DNA of 64,000 nt from Lepidodermella squamata (lineage: Eukaryota > Gastrotricha). The position numbers and the translations under genes are program-made. The notes beneath the pieces were generated by a model, which was not told the DNA's origin, did no database searches, and was given only the letters and a program-made list of their open reading frames with translations. The stretch is taken from NCBI GenBank assembly GCA_047495785.1, contig JBLDXI010000025.1, forward strand, positions 2,294,001 through 2,358,000, read 5' to 3'. This document shows positions 23,899 to 34,142 of this stretch, piece by piece (the first letter of the stretch is position 1; each line of letters begins with the position of its first letter).

Positions 23899-25158
23899 TC
23901 AAGGAAACTGAATTGCTTTTGCCGCGGATTCGAAAGCTGGAAATTTCTTTGACAGGCCATCGAGAGCTGCCAAAAGAAGCTTGCTAACAGCTAGCGTTTG
24001 ATTGTAGCATTTTCGAAATAGCGCCGATTTCTCGCCGAATTCTTGACGAGAAATATCTTTTGATTCGCTGAACCAATGATATGTCAAAGCCAAGATGAGT
24101 TGCCGCTGAATGCATTGAACCCTTTCAATCCCAAACGAGTTATCCACTAGAAACAGCTGCATAAAGAATGCATAATGAAAATTCAAATAATACCTTGGAA
24201 GTATAAAATGCTTAGTAGCAGCGAAGCCTCAGTGAAAGAAGGGTTCCATTTAGCGAGGTAAACAGCTAATAGCTTACACGCTTCGAATACTTCCTAATAG
24301 AAAAAAGTTAACTAGGTTCATAACTAGTTGCCCTATTGCTGGTCAAACCTTGAATTCAGGGAATGCCTCGAGGTACATCGGGGCAAGTTCATCCGATAAT
24401 CCGAAGAAAGTGGACAAGCTACTATTAGGCAAATTATGAAACAAGGCCTTGATATGTATGATGCTTGATGTTTTCAAGACAGCGAGATCTTTCTCTGTCA
24501 AACGCATGGCTCCATTGTTTGACGTTAAATCTACTTGTAAACTTGTAGATAGCTCCTAGAAACGCGCCTCGAAATGTATTAGAGTTACCTTGAAATGAAA
24601 GGCCATATCTGGAGCAAATTGCTAGTTCTGCCATTAACTGCTCGATGCCCAGTTCTAGGAGCCCTCCTATGCTGGTAACCGTCGTATCTGGCTTTTTCAA
24701 GGGCAGCAGTTCGAAGTCATGGAGAAGAGTGAAGCCTTTAATTGCCATCCTCAAAGCACATTCTGCTCCACTTCTTTCCCTCGCCGACGGTTCCAGTGGC
24801 AGGGAGAATGGCTGAGAAGCTGTATTTGTGTGGCTATCAGATGCTGAAATGTTTTCTGGAGATTTCTCTAAGAATTTGCCTGTTAAAGAAGTAATAGAAT
24901 GTATGAATTTGACTTACTAAACTTACTGTTTAATCCTGCTTTGACGCATTTGTCGAATCTGCATCGTGGGCAAAACTGGCCTTTCAAAGAACTGTCAATG
25001 GGACAAGATTCCAAGCGAGATTCCCCATTCCTGCATGTTAATAGCCAATGTTTCTCCACGTGGCGACGAAAAAACTTCTGACAAGCTTCACAGGTCTTCG
25101 GTTGATAGTCTTTCCGCTTTGGTACCACTGAATAACAGACCTTGCAATAGACAGTCAT
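23899..25158 (-). CDS. Nuclear receptor NR-c (intron 2 lost)
   Basis: Exons 25158-24927, 24879-24589, 24530-24349, 24293-24194 and 24146-23899 give 350 residues. DNA-binding domain: CKVCYSVVPKRKDYQP, helix CEACQKFFRRHV, second finger CPRCRFDKC. Hinge and the first ligand-domain helices sit in one exon, so the phase-0 intron seen in the first receptor is absent, as in all upstream members of the array. Ligand-like domain: LPNSSLSTFFGLSDEL, WNPSFTEASLL, and a C-terminus ending at KAIQFP without AF-2. The exon-2 donor after SFQ is phase 1 and is compatible both with its own exon 4 and with the orphan exon set just downstream. Confidence 0.87.
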
Positions 25159-25282
25159 AATACAAAGTAAAAATGAAATTGTCTAAAAGAAATAATTCAA
25201 CTATAAAGCTATCACGGCAGAAATTCATTGGTAATTCTTAATTAATTAGTTGGTTGCGAGGTTGAAGCAGCAATAAATCAGA

Positions 25283-26578
25283 TCAAGTCAGATTGAGCGC
25301 AGAAGATGCCGCACTAAAGACTGCCATTCTTTGAGACATAATTGACATAAATGAAAGTAATTCCTTGCGGATCACTAGAGTCTGTTGGTAGCATTTAGAG
25401 AAGAGCTCCATCTTCTTCCTAGTTTCCTCCACATCGCCAATCGATCGAGAGGACCACAGCATTATTAGAGCTTGGTACATTTCCTTCTGTAGATTTGTAA
25501 TCCGTTCGCTGATTCTAGGATCGTCAACTATCAATAGACAAAAGTTCGTTCACAGCAAGTAAAATAAGTAAAAATTAATTACTATGAAAGAATAAAATGC
25601 CCATTAACAGAGAGCTTTCCAGGTAAGAAGGGTTTAATTGTGCCAGATATACAGATAATTGTTTGCATGCCGCAACTGTTCTCTGAAGATATTGAATCAG
25701 AATTAATGCGCTTTATAGAAAATACTTCAGTACTTGGTATTCAGGAAAAGCTTGGGCAGAAATTTGAGTCGCCTGTTCACACATTCCGAGGTTGGCTGAG
25801 GAGCTGCCATTCGGCAGATTGTGAAACAGGGCCTTCACATGAACAACACTCGTGGATTTCAATTCTTCCAAATCTGCCTCCGTCAGGCTCAATCGAGCTC
25901 TCATATTCATACCTTGAGAAGAATTTTTCCGGCGAGGCTAATAAAATAACAGCAAAGCAAACCTCTGATCAGCTTGCCATACCCTTCGCATATCATTGAC
26001 TCCATAACGGCCTGCTGGAGACCTAAATCAAGTACGGTTCTAACGTCTTTGATTTCAACAGTAGGTCTTTTCAGCGGCAAAAACTCGAGGCCTTGGAGCG
26101 ATGGATAAGCAGTCGCAGCCATGTTCAACGCATTTTCAGCTCGAAGGCATAGTTTAGTTTGCGGATTCGAGATGATTGACATGGGTGATAGGTTGCTACC
26201 CTCCGAGGCAGATGACACCTGGTCACTAGTGGATTCTGCAAAACTCGTATTCCTCAGACCTTTAGCCATGAATTTGCCTTGATTACAAAATTCATAAAAA
26301 TGTAATGAATTATTCGAATTAGTAGCCTTACTTTGCATTCCTGCCGCCAAGCATTTGTCGAAACGGCATTTAGCGCAGAATTGGCCTTTTAAACGGCTGT
26401 TCAGAATACATGGCTGGTTTAGAATTCCGGTTTTCGCCTTCATGCAGATCAGCTTTTCGTGCTTCTCGCAGTGCCGTCGGAAAAATTTCTGGCAGGCTTC
26501 GCACACCGATGGTTGATAATCTTTGCGGCGAGGAACGACCGACTTGCAAACTTTGCAAAGGACAGCATTAGGAGTCAT
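25283..26578 (-). CDS. Nuclear receptor NR-d
   Basis: Exons 26578-26332, 26277-25963, 25912-25734, 25682-25583 and 25527-25283 give 361 residues. DNA-binding domain CKVCKSVVPRRKDYQP, helix CEACQKFFRRHC, finger two CAKCRFDKC. The hinge is Ser-rich. The ligand-like domain has LPNGSSSANLG, LNPSYLESSLL and LQKEMYQALIMLW, ending ALNLT. Intron 1 is 54 bp and free of in-frame stops, so its retention would still give a full-length protein. An AAAATCGATA motif lies 63-72 bp before the start codon. Confidence 0.87.
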
Positions 26579-26994
26579 TATTTAGCTAAAGCCTACGAGC
26601 ACATGAAGTCATTTGTGAGTTGTGAGCTTGCTGTGTGTGAAAAATCGATAAGAGACGTGAAAATTAGGAATGAAAAGGCGGGTAGAATGACAATGACTAA
26701 ACAAAGTTGTGCAAAACACGACAGTCACTAGTAATGTGCAATGGAGAAAATACGCAAAATAACTAGAAGCTTCGTCGATTAGACGTCGATTAGACGTCGA
26801 TTAGACATCGTAAATAAAAAGAACGCATGAGTTAAACTGGAGCGTGCTTTCGAAATGAGTACTGTTAATGATATTGCTATTTTGATTTTTTGTTCGATTG
26901 ATACCAGCCTTTCATTCATAAACTCTATTTTTTGTTTACTCACAACTATACTCATCGATTCAATGCCCAATTTTATGAATTATTGAAACGCAGC
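26579..26994. other. Intergenic between NR-e and NR-d
   Basis: Contains the NR-d promoter side with AAAATCGATAA at 26641 and a short repeat of TTAGACGTCGA units near 26777-26805. No gene. Confidence 0.55.
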
Positions 26995-28276
26995 TCATTC
27001 GAGTACAGCAGCGGCTGAGCTGAAAGCCGCGACATTAACCGAAAGCTGGTACATCGAAGCCAAAAGTTGCTTGCTAACTAGCAATGTTTGCTTGTAACAC
27101 TGAGAAAAGAAATCCATCCTTCGTTTAATTATGGAATTATCAGAGCTGCTATGTCTAGCCGACCAGACCATTCTCAGCGCCCTTAAGAGCTGATTCTGAA
27201 GAAATGCAGTTGAGTTTTGCCGTTTTGACGTTTTGCCATCCTCTGATGATTAAATAACAAAATTCTGAAATTTCGCGCAATTGTATGAAGCTTACTGTGA
27301 AAGAAAAGTATGCCAATCAGCAGAGCTGCTTCATCAAAGGAAGGATTCCATTGAGCCAAGGTTGCTGACAAAATTTGGCAAGACAGGAAAGCTTCCTTTA
27401 AGAGTAGTAGGCATCAAAGCATAATGAATTATGAACCTATCGATAATACCTCGAAATCGGGGAATGCACCAAGATACATTGCTACCAACTCGTTTGACAA
27501 GCCGAAAAAGGTCGATGGACAGGTATTTGGTAGATTGTGATATAAAGCTTTTATATGGATAACGCTCGACGTTTTCAGCTCATCTAAATCTTCGTTGGGT
27601 ATGTTTAAGCCGTTGGCGGCAGCCAGATCTGGAATTTACTCTCAAGCTGAACCTTAAGGGCTAAAAAATCATAAAATCAACTCACGGCAGAAAATTTGCC
27701 CATACTGAGCACACATCATTGTTTCAGTCATGAGTTGCTCAATTCCGAGTTTCAGCAGTAGGTCTATGTCACCAACGGCGGATTTTGGCCTCTTTAAAGG
27801 GCCTACCTCCAAGCCATGGAGAAAGGTGAATGCCTTGACAGACATCATCAGGGCTGACTCGGAATTGATTAAGGCAGTAAAGGATGGCTTTGTTAGTTTG
27901 CAAATATTTGATGTAGCCGAAAAGTCATCACTAGAAGATTCGGCATGGAGTTTACTCCTCGGACGTTTAGCCATGAATTTACCTTAATTCCAATTGCTTT
28001 TAAGGAGTTAATCATTTAAATTAATTGACCTACTATGCATTCCCGCAGATAAGCATTTGTCGAAGCGGCATCTCGGGCAGAGTTGCCCTTTCATTTGACT
28101 GTTGAGAGTGCATTGTTGCTTTCCTGTAGTAGCCCGTAAGCAGGACAGCTTTTCGTGCCTCTCACAGTGTCGCCGAAAAAATTTCTGACAAGCTTCGCAC
28201 GTTGATATGGTTGGTAACCCCTCCGTCGTGGAACAACCGATTTGCAAATTTTGCAGTTCACAACAGTGGAAGTCAT
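26995..28276 (-). pseudogene. Nuclear receptor NR-e, frameshifted in the DNA-binding exon
   Basis: Exons 28276-28034, 27982-27686, 27628-27450, 27395-27296 and 27242-26995. The first exon starts CKICKSVVPRRRGYQP, then loses frame: two extra bases near 28205-28208 separate it from the next stretch (TCEACQKFFRRHC), which is in another frame. Without those two bases the exon has the expected 3n+1 length and the five exons give 354 residues. All later exons are open with normal splice sites, and the protein is very close to neighbouring NR-f. The simplest reading is a recent 2-nt insertion, so this is a young pseudogene, or an allele or assembly error. As it stands, translation would end inside the zinc-finger exon. 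AAAAATCGATAA lies about 65-75 bp before the ATG. Confidence 0.85.
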
Positions 28277-28625
28277 AGCTTTCAAAGTTCAGTCTGATAA
28301 GACATTAAGCTAATTGTAAATGCATGAGCTATATGTCTGTTAAAAATCGATAAAGGGTTGAGAATTTTGAACGAAAAAGCATGTAAATTGGCTGTCTTGC
28401 AAAACAAGATCGCAAGTGATATTTAGGCACAATTTTCAAAGAAAAATGCAAAGCTAATCTGCAAAGAATTTGATGCATATTTTTCAAAATATGATTGTCG
28501 AAGAAACTTATTCATAGATTGAGAATCAGTTGTTCAGTCACACCAAGACACTCTTTGGATTGTTTCTTTATTCATTTGCATTATCGATGTAATAAATCAT
28601 TAATCCAAAAATTCAGAAACTAATT
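28277..28625. other. Intergenic between NR-f and NR-e
   Basis: About 350 bp, with the ATCGATAA motif at 28345-28352 near the NR-e start. Nothing else recognised. Confidence 0.5.
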
Positions 28626-29915
28626 TCATTCCAGTACGGCAGCGGCGGAGCTGAAAGCCGGAACATTTGTCGAAAGCTGGTACATTGCCGTCAAAAGTTG
28701 CTTGCTCACTAATAATGTTTGGCTGTAACACTGAGAAAGCAAATCCATTCTTCTTTGAATTTCGAAGGAATCAGAGCCACTACCATCAGCAGACCAGAGC
28801 AATCGGAGTGTCTTAAAAAGCTGCTTCTGAAGGAAAGCTGTTGAACCTCCTCGTTTTGGCATTCTGCTATCCACTGATTAAAAATCAAGAATTCGAGAAT
28901 TTCCTGTAAATTTCCTGTAAATCTTACTGTGAAAGAAAAGGATGCCAATTAGCAGAGCAGCCTCATTGAAAGAAGGATTCCATTGAGCCAAGGTTGCTGA
29001 CAACTTTTGGCAAGACTCGAAAGCTTCCTTAATCATGAAATCATAGAAATACTGAGAGCTACGTTTCGCCATGTTTTACCATGAACTCAGGGAATGCCCC
29101 TAGGTACATTGCTACCAACTCATTTGACAAGCCGAAAAAGGTCGATGGACATGTATTTGGTAGATTGTGATATAAAGCTTTTATGTGGACTACACTCGAA
29201 GTTTTCAAATTATCCAGGTCATCTTTTGATATTTTCAAGCCGTTGCTAGCAGCCAGCTCTGGAATGCACCATTAACGTGAATCCTCTTTAAGACTCAACT
29301 AAAACCACTTACCGCTGAAAAGTTGACCATATTCAGCACACAGCATTGTTTCAGTCATGAGTTGCTCGATTCCGAGTTTCAGCAGGTGATCTATGTCTCC
29401 GATTGCTGCTTTCGGCCTCTTTAATGGACCTGCCTCCAAACCGTGGAGAAAAGTGAATGCCTTGACAGACATCATCAGAGCTGACTCGGCATTTTGTAGA
29501 TCAAAGGAAGTTGGCTTAATCATGACCACAGAGTTTGCAATTTCCTTCTCATCTTTAGGTTCTGGAGAATCATAGTTTTTAGCCTCTTTAATTACTGTCA
29601 TCGATTTGCCTGGATAAAATAAAAAAATTGGCGAGTTTAAACGAAGATTTCAGTGTCCTTACATCGCATTCCAATGGCGAGGCATTTGTCGAATCGGCAA
29701 CGTGGGCATGAATTCCGTTTGCCTGCAACAGCTATGATGCACGGTGATACGGCCTTTACACCGTATTTCATTGTATTGAGGCAAATCAACGGCTTCTTGC
29801 TGATATGGTGACGGCGGAAGAATTTCTGGCAAGCCTCGCAAACCGACGGCTGATAGTCGCGTCGACGAGGCACAGGCGAAGAGCAAACCTTGCAGAGGCT
29901 TGATTTGCGCTCCAT
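28626..29915 (-). CDS. Nuclear receptor NR-f, intact close paralog of NR-e
   Basis: Exons 29915-29663, 29609-29313, 29258-29080, 29027-28928 and 28873-28626 give 358 residues. DNA-binding domain CKVCSSPVPRRRDYQP, helix CEACQKFFRRHH, finger two CPRCRFDKC. Exons 2, 4, 5 and 6 match the NR-e exons in length (297, 179, 100, 248 bp) and largely in sequence, including LPNTCPSTFFGLSNELVAMYLGAF, so the two are a recent tandem duplication. The DNA-binding exon is much less alike than the ligand-domain exons. The protein ends AAAVLE with no AF-2. The start is the first ATG before CKVC. Confidence 0.88.
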
Positions 29916-30286
29916 TCTGCAGCAGATCGGGTACAAAAAGGGAGTGAGCGTGTGACCTAGCTCAGTTTGCAGTATTGCAATTCGAGCAGCATTAGGTTGT
30001 CATAAGAAAATTACTATCATCTGAACTGATGTGCGTGAATCGCCTGCAGTATGCAACTTCAATCGATAATAGCTTCAATACTGCTGTCTAGCATCTAGCA
30101 GGTCAATATTCAAGGTGTCGGAAAGCGTGCATTCTGTAAATATTACGCTTTACACTAACTGATCCAGTTTCTCCAATTAAAGATGGGCCTGCTCATTTTT
30201 TGTTTTTCACATTGAGAGCGCCGGATAGAGCTAAGTTATTTTGGCATTTAATTATATTACCATTTGATCAACTTATCAGCGCCAAG
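29916..30286. other. Intergenic between NR-g and NR-f
   Basis: About 370 bp. An AATCGATAAT motif at 30061-30070 lies about 146 bp before the NR-f start. No gene. Confidence 0.5.
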
Positions 30287-32531
30287 TCAGGCTAAATTTA
30301 GAACATTTGACAGCGAAGTGAACGCATTCATTTGCGGTGATAACTCAGCTACAACAGACAAGAATTCTTTTCGGATTCGTAAAGTGAGGTCATAGCATTT
30401 GGAAAATAATGTGATCTTTTGGCATGTCTCCTTTGCATCGCCAGTTGATCTAGAGGACCATAACATGAGCAGCGCCTGGTACATTTGCTTTTGTAATCGG
30501 ATTATCCGATTGCCCATCTTTGGATCATCAACTAGATACAAACGTGTCAGTATTCAAAAAGCAGTGAAAAACGAACAAGTACCGTGAAAAAATACAATTC
30601 CTAAAATGAGCGAGCTCTCAATGAAAGACGGATTTAATTCAGCCAAACAATCTGCCAAACGGCTGCACGCAACGAAGGTTGGCTGTAAAAATAATGAATC
30701 TTACGCAATATGGGAAAAGTCGTCAAAATTGCTCACTTTGAATCCGGGAAATGCCTGAATAGCAATGTTCGCAAATTGATTAGAAACGCCAAGGGTAGAG
30801 GGCGGACTGCCATTCGGCAGACTATTGAAAAGAGCTAACACATGGATAACACTTGTCGACTTGAGTGCATCCAGGTCGTCTTGCGTAAGACACAGTGATT
30901 CGATTCCTATACATTTGCTACAAGAGCAGGTTCGAATAACTATAGTTAATCCAACCTTTGAAAAAATTCCCATATTCTTCGCAGATCATCGACTCAATTG
31001 CGGTTTGTTCTAGGCCCATCCTCAAAACCGTTGCTATATCACTGATCTCCGAGGCTGGTCGTTTCAGAGGTACCAACTCCAGACCGTGGAAAGCAGTAAA
31101 CGCATTCATCGCGTTCAAAATCATTGCTTCAGCTTTCAATCCTTTTTTAGTTTGCGGGTTATAGATAATCTTTGCAGGTGGCTGAATTACTATGGAATCG
31201 TGCGCTCAATTCCGGGCCCCCCTTAGTTTCGTGCGGCCCCCAACATTAATTGCGCAACCAGAGGGTAAAAATGGACTTGTGCGCGAGCGCTAAGTCCAAA
31301 TTTTTAAAAATTTCAGGGCCGCGCGCGCTAATGTCAAAGGGCTAGTTTTTATAAAGTAGGCGGTTTTTATACCAAAATATAGGTCAGACAATTCTCTATC
31401 GATTGAATATGGTGTTCTCGCGTGAAAAAATTAATGGGAAGAAATTTTACGCGCCTCTTAAGTTTCGAGAAGCGAGCGCGCGCGCTCTCACCCGGCGCGC
31501 AAAATCTAAGGTGCGCGTAAAACTTTTTCCCATTAATTTTTCGACGCGAGAACACTATATCTATTCGATAGAGAATTGTCTGAATTATTTTTTAATATAA
31601 AAACCGACGCGATATTTGAAAGTAATCCTTTAACGTCTTTGCGCGCGGTATTCAATTCGTTAAAAATCATGACTCTGAAAATGTAACCTTAGTGCGACTA
31701 ATGCGCGCTGGCTAAGTCATGATTTTTAACATATTTAATACCGCGCACGAATATGTTAAAGGAATACTTTCAAATATCGCGTCGGTTTTTATATCAAAAA
31801 ATAATTCAGACAATTCTCTATCGAATAGATATAGTGTTCTCGCGTCGAAAAATTAATGGGAAAAAGTTTTACGCGCACACCAAATTTTGGATACGAAGTG
31901 CGCGCGCTCTCAACTCGCGCTCAAAATGAAATGCGCGCGTAAAATTTCTTCCCATTAATTTTTTCACGCGAGAACACTATATCTATTCGATAGAGAATTG
32001 TCTGAATTATTTTTTGGTATAAAAACCGCCTACTTTATAAAAACTAGCCCTTTGACATTAGCGCGCGCGGCCCTGAAATTTTTAAAAATTTGGACTTAGC
32101 GCTCGCGCACAAGTCCATTTTTACCCTCTGGTTGCGCAATTAATGTTGGGGGCCGCACGAAACTAAGGGGGGCCCGGAATTGAGCGAATCGTGCCGACGC
32201 ACTGTGCTGACATTTTTCACCATGAATTTACCTCAAAGACATGAGAACAATCGATTTTATGTTGGGCTTGGGAGAATATCCGCTTACTTTGCAATCCTGC
32301 AGCTACGCATTTGTCGAAACGGCATCGTGGGCACATTTGGCCTTTTAAATGACTGGCCAACTTGCATGGCTGATAGGTCTCGTCCTTGCCTTTATCCTGT
32401 ACACAGACCAGCGCGAGAGGTTTTACGCAATGGCGTCTGAAGAATTTTTGACACGCTTCGCAAACAGTTGGCTGGTAGTCTTTGCGTCTAGGAACGAAAG
32501 ACGAACAAATTTTACACAGGACAGGAGGCAT
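30287..32531 (-). pseudogene. Nuclear receptor NR-g, exon 2 split by a 982-bp foldback transposon
   Basis: Exon 1 is 32531-32288 (CKICSSFVPRRKDYQP, helix CEACQKFFRRHC, CPRCRFDKC). Exon 2 begins at 32231 and is broken after 46 bp by the element at 31204-32185. It resumes at 31194 and runs to 30956. Further exons are 30906-30737, 30682-30583 and 30531-30287. Leaving out the element and one copy of the 9-bp duplication gives a 285-bp exon of the right phase and a 347-residue protein. Element plus duplication is 991 bp, not a multiple of three, so the coding frame is broken. All other exons are intact, so the insertion is young. The ligand-like domain is closest to NR-h and NR-i (LPNGSPPSTLG, LNPSFIESSLI). 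Confidence 0.9.
31204..32185. mobile_element. 982-bp palindromic (foldback) non-autonomous DNA transposon, MULE-like
   Basis: The ends are perfect inverted repeats beginning GCTCAATTCCGGGCCCCCC, and the two halves are reverse complements over almost their whole length; the outer 190 bp or so look identical. Each arm holds a further inverted repeat, around TTTACGCGC and CCCATTAATTTTT. A perfect 9-bp direct duplication GAATCGTGC flanks it (31195-31203 and 32186-32194). No transposase frame exists inside. Very long terminal repeats plus a 9-bp duplication are typical of Mutator-like (MULE) and foldback elements, so it is probably mobilised in trans. A divergent relative lies at 34.4-34.9 kb. Confidence 0.9.
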
Positions 32532-32858
32532 TTTATTCGAGGTTTATAAAGCAAGGCAACCTGAAAAATCGATAAGGAAAGACTAAAAAACATTAGAGGA
32601 TGATGGGTGAACTGCTTCATCTATATGTGAATAGAAGAATCCTCTCACTTTACTAATAGAAAATACGGAGCAATCAGATAATGACGCGGAGTTGCAAGAG
32701 ACTCGTTTCATCTGCAATTTAAATCAACATCAAATAGAAATTAATAGAGATTGGAACTAGGCCGTTTGCTCACTTTTCCTTATTGCAAATCAAGGACTTT
32801 TATTTCTGAGAAAACCGAATTGAATTGCACTATATGGCGCCGTATTGTAAGCACATTG
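32532..32858. other. Intergenic between NR-h and NR-g
   Basis: About 330 bp. GAAAAATCGATAAG at 32563-32576 is 32-45 bp before the NR-g start codon. Confidence 0.5.
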
Positions 32859-34142
32859 TCATTTTAAATTAAGAATGGTTGACAGCGAGTTGAAAGAATG
32901 CATTTGCTGAGATAATTCAGTTACAAGGGACAAAAAGGTGTTTCTGATTCGTATAGTAAGGTCATAGCACTGCGAAAACAATGCTATCTTTTGGCTTGTC
33001 TCTTTTGCATCGTTATAGGCCCATAGCATGAGAAGCGATTGATACATTTGCCTCTGCAATCGGACGATCCTTTCAGCCTTCTTCGCGTCATCAACTGAAA
33101 GAAACGAACATGAACCATCCGAGAATTGAAGGTTGTTAAAGTTACCTTGGAAATATATCATTCCCATAATGAGTGAACTCTCAATGAAAGACGGGTTTAA
33201 CCGAGCGAGGTAATCAGCCAATCGGCCACATTGGGTATACAGTGGCTGGAAGTAACAACCCATATTTCCATGGTTACAAAAACGAAAACGGCTTACTTCG
33301 AAACCCGGGAAAGATTGAAGAGAAATTTCCTTTAATGAGTTAGATAAGCCTAGCATCGATGGAGGGCTCCCATTAGGTAGGCTGTTGAAGAGAGCTTTCA
33401 CATGAACTACACTTGTCGATTTGACTGCATCCAAGTCGTCTTGAGTAACACACATTGGTTCAATTTCTACACAATGTATTAATTGCGGATAATTTACTCA
33501 TTAACAGGCCCTACCTTGAAAATAATTGCCATATTTCTCACAAATTAGCGACTCCATCGCGGTTTGTTCCAGTCCCAACCTCAGTATTGTTTCAATGTCA
33601 CAGATCTCCGCGTTTGGTCTTTTCAGCGGCATCGATTCAAGGCCGTGAAATAAAGTGAAGGCCTTTGCTGTGCACAACATCATAGATTCAGCTTTTGAAC
33701 ATTGATTCGTCTGTGGATTCGAGATTATCGCAGGAGGTGATCGTGCACAGTCGCTCGAGGAATCAGATAACGAAATTGGGGAGCTTGAACGTCGTCCGGC
33801 ACATGTCCTCGCCATAAATTTACCTTGAAAAAAGAGAATTATGACAGCATTTTTTCAGGGATGACGGGATCTAAGATTACTTTGCAATCCTACAGCTACG
33901 CATTTGTCGTAGCGGCATCGCGGGCACATTTGACCTTTCAAATGACTCGCCAACTTGCATGGTGAACGGTTCTGGTCATCGCCTTTCTTGCCTTTATCCT
34001 GTACACAGACCAGTGCTTCAGGTTTTCCGCAATGGCGCCTGAAGAATTTTTGACATGCCTCGCAAACTGTAGGTTGATAGTCTTTCCGCCGAGGAACGAC
34101 AGACGTGCAAATTTTACACAGAACAGCCGCGATGGGAGGCAT
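32859..34142 (-). CDS. Nuclear receptor NR-h
   Basis: Exons 34142-33881, 33823-33515, 33466-33297, 33245-33146 and 33094-32859 give 358 residues. DNA-binding domain CKICTSVVPRRKDYQP, helix CEACQKFFRRHC, a charged 13-residue insert in the second finger (DKGKKGDDQ), then CPRCRYDKC. Ligand-like domain: LPNGSPPSMLGLSNSL, LNPSFIESSLI, LQRQMYQSLLMLW, ending ILNLK with no AF-2. Introns 3 and 4 (between its last three exons) are both 51 bp and stop-free in frame, so retaining either keeps the reading frame. It is the intact member of the NR-g/h/i subgroup. AAAAATCGAT lies about 60-70 bp before the start. Confidence 0.88.

Noticed and set aside
31367-31600. Open frames on both strands with similar protein sequence
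   Set aside because: They are readings of the two complementary arms of the foldback transposon.
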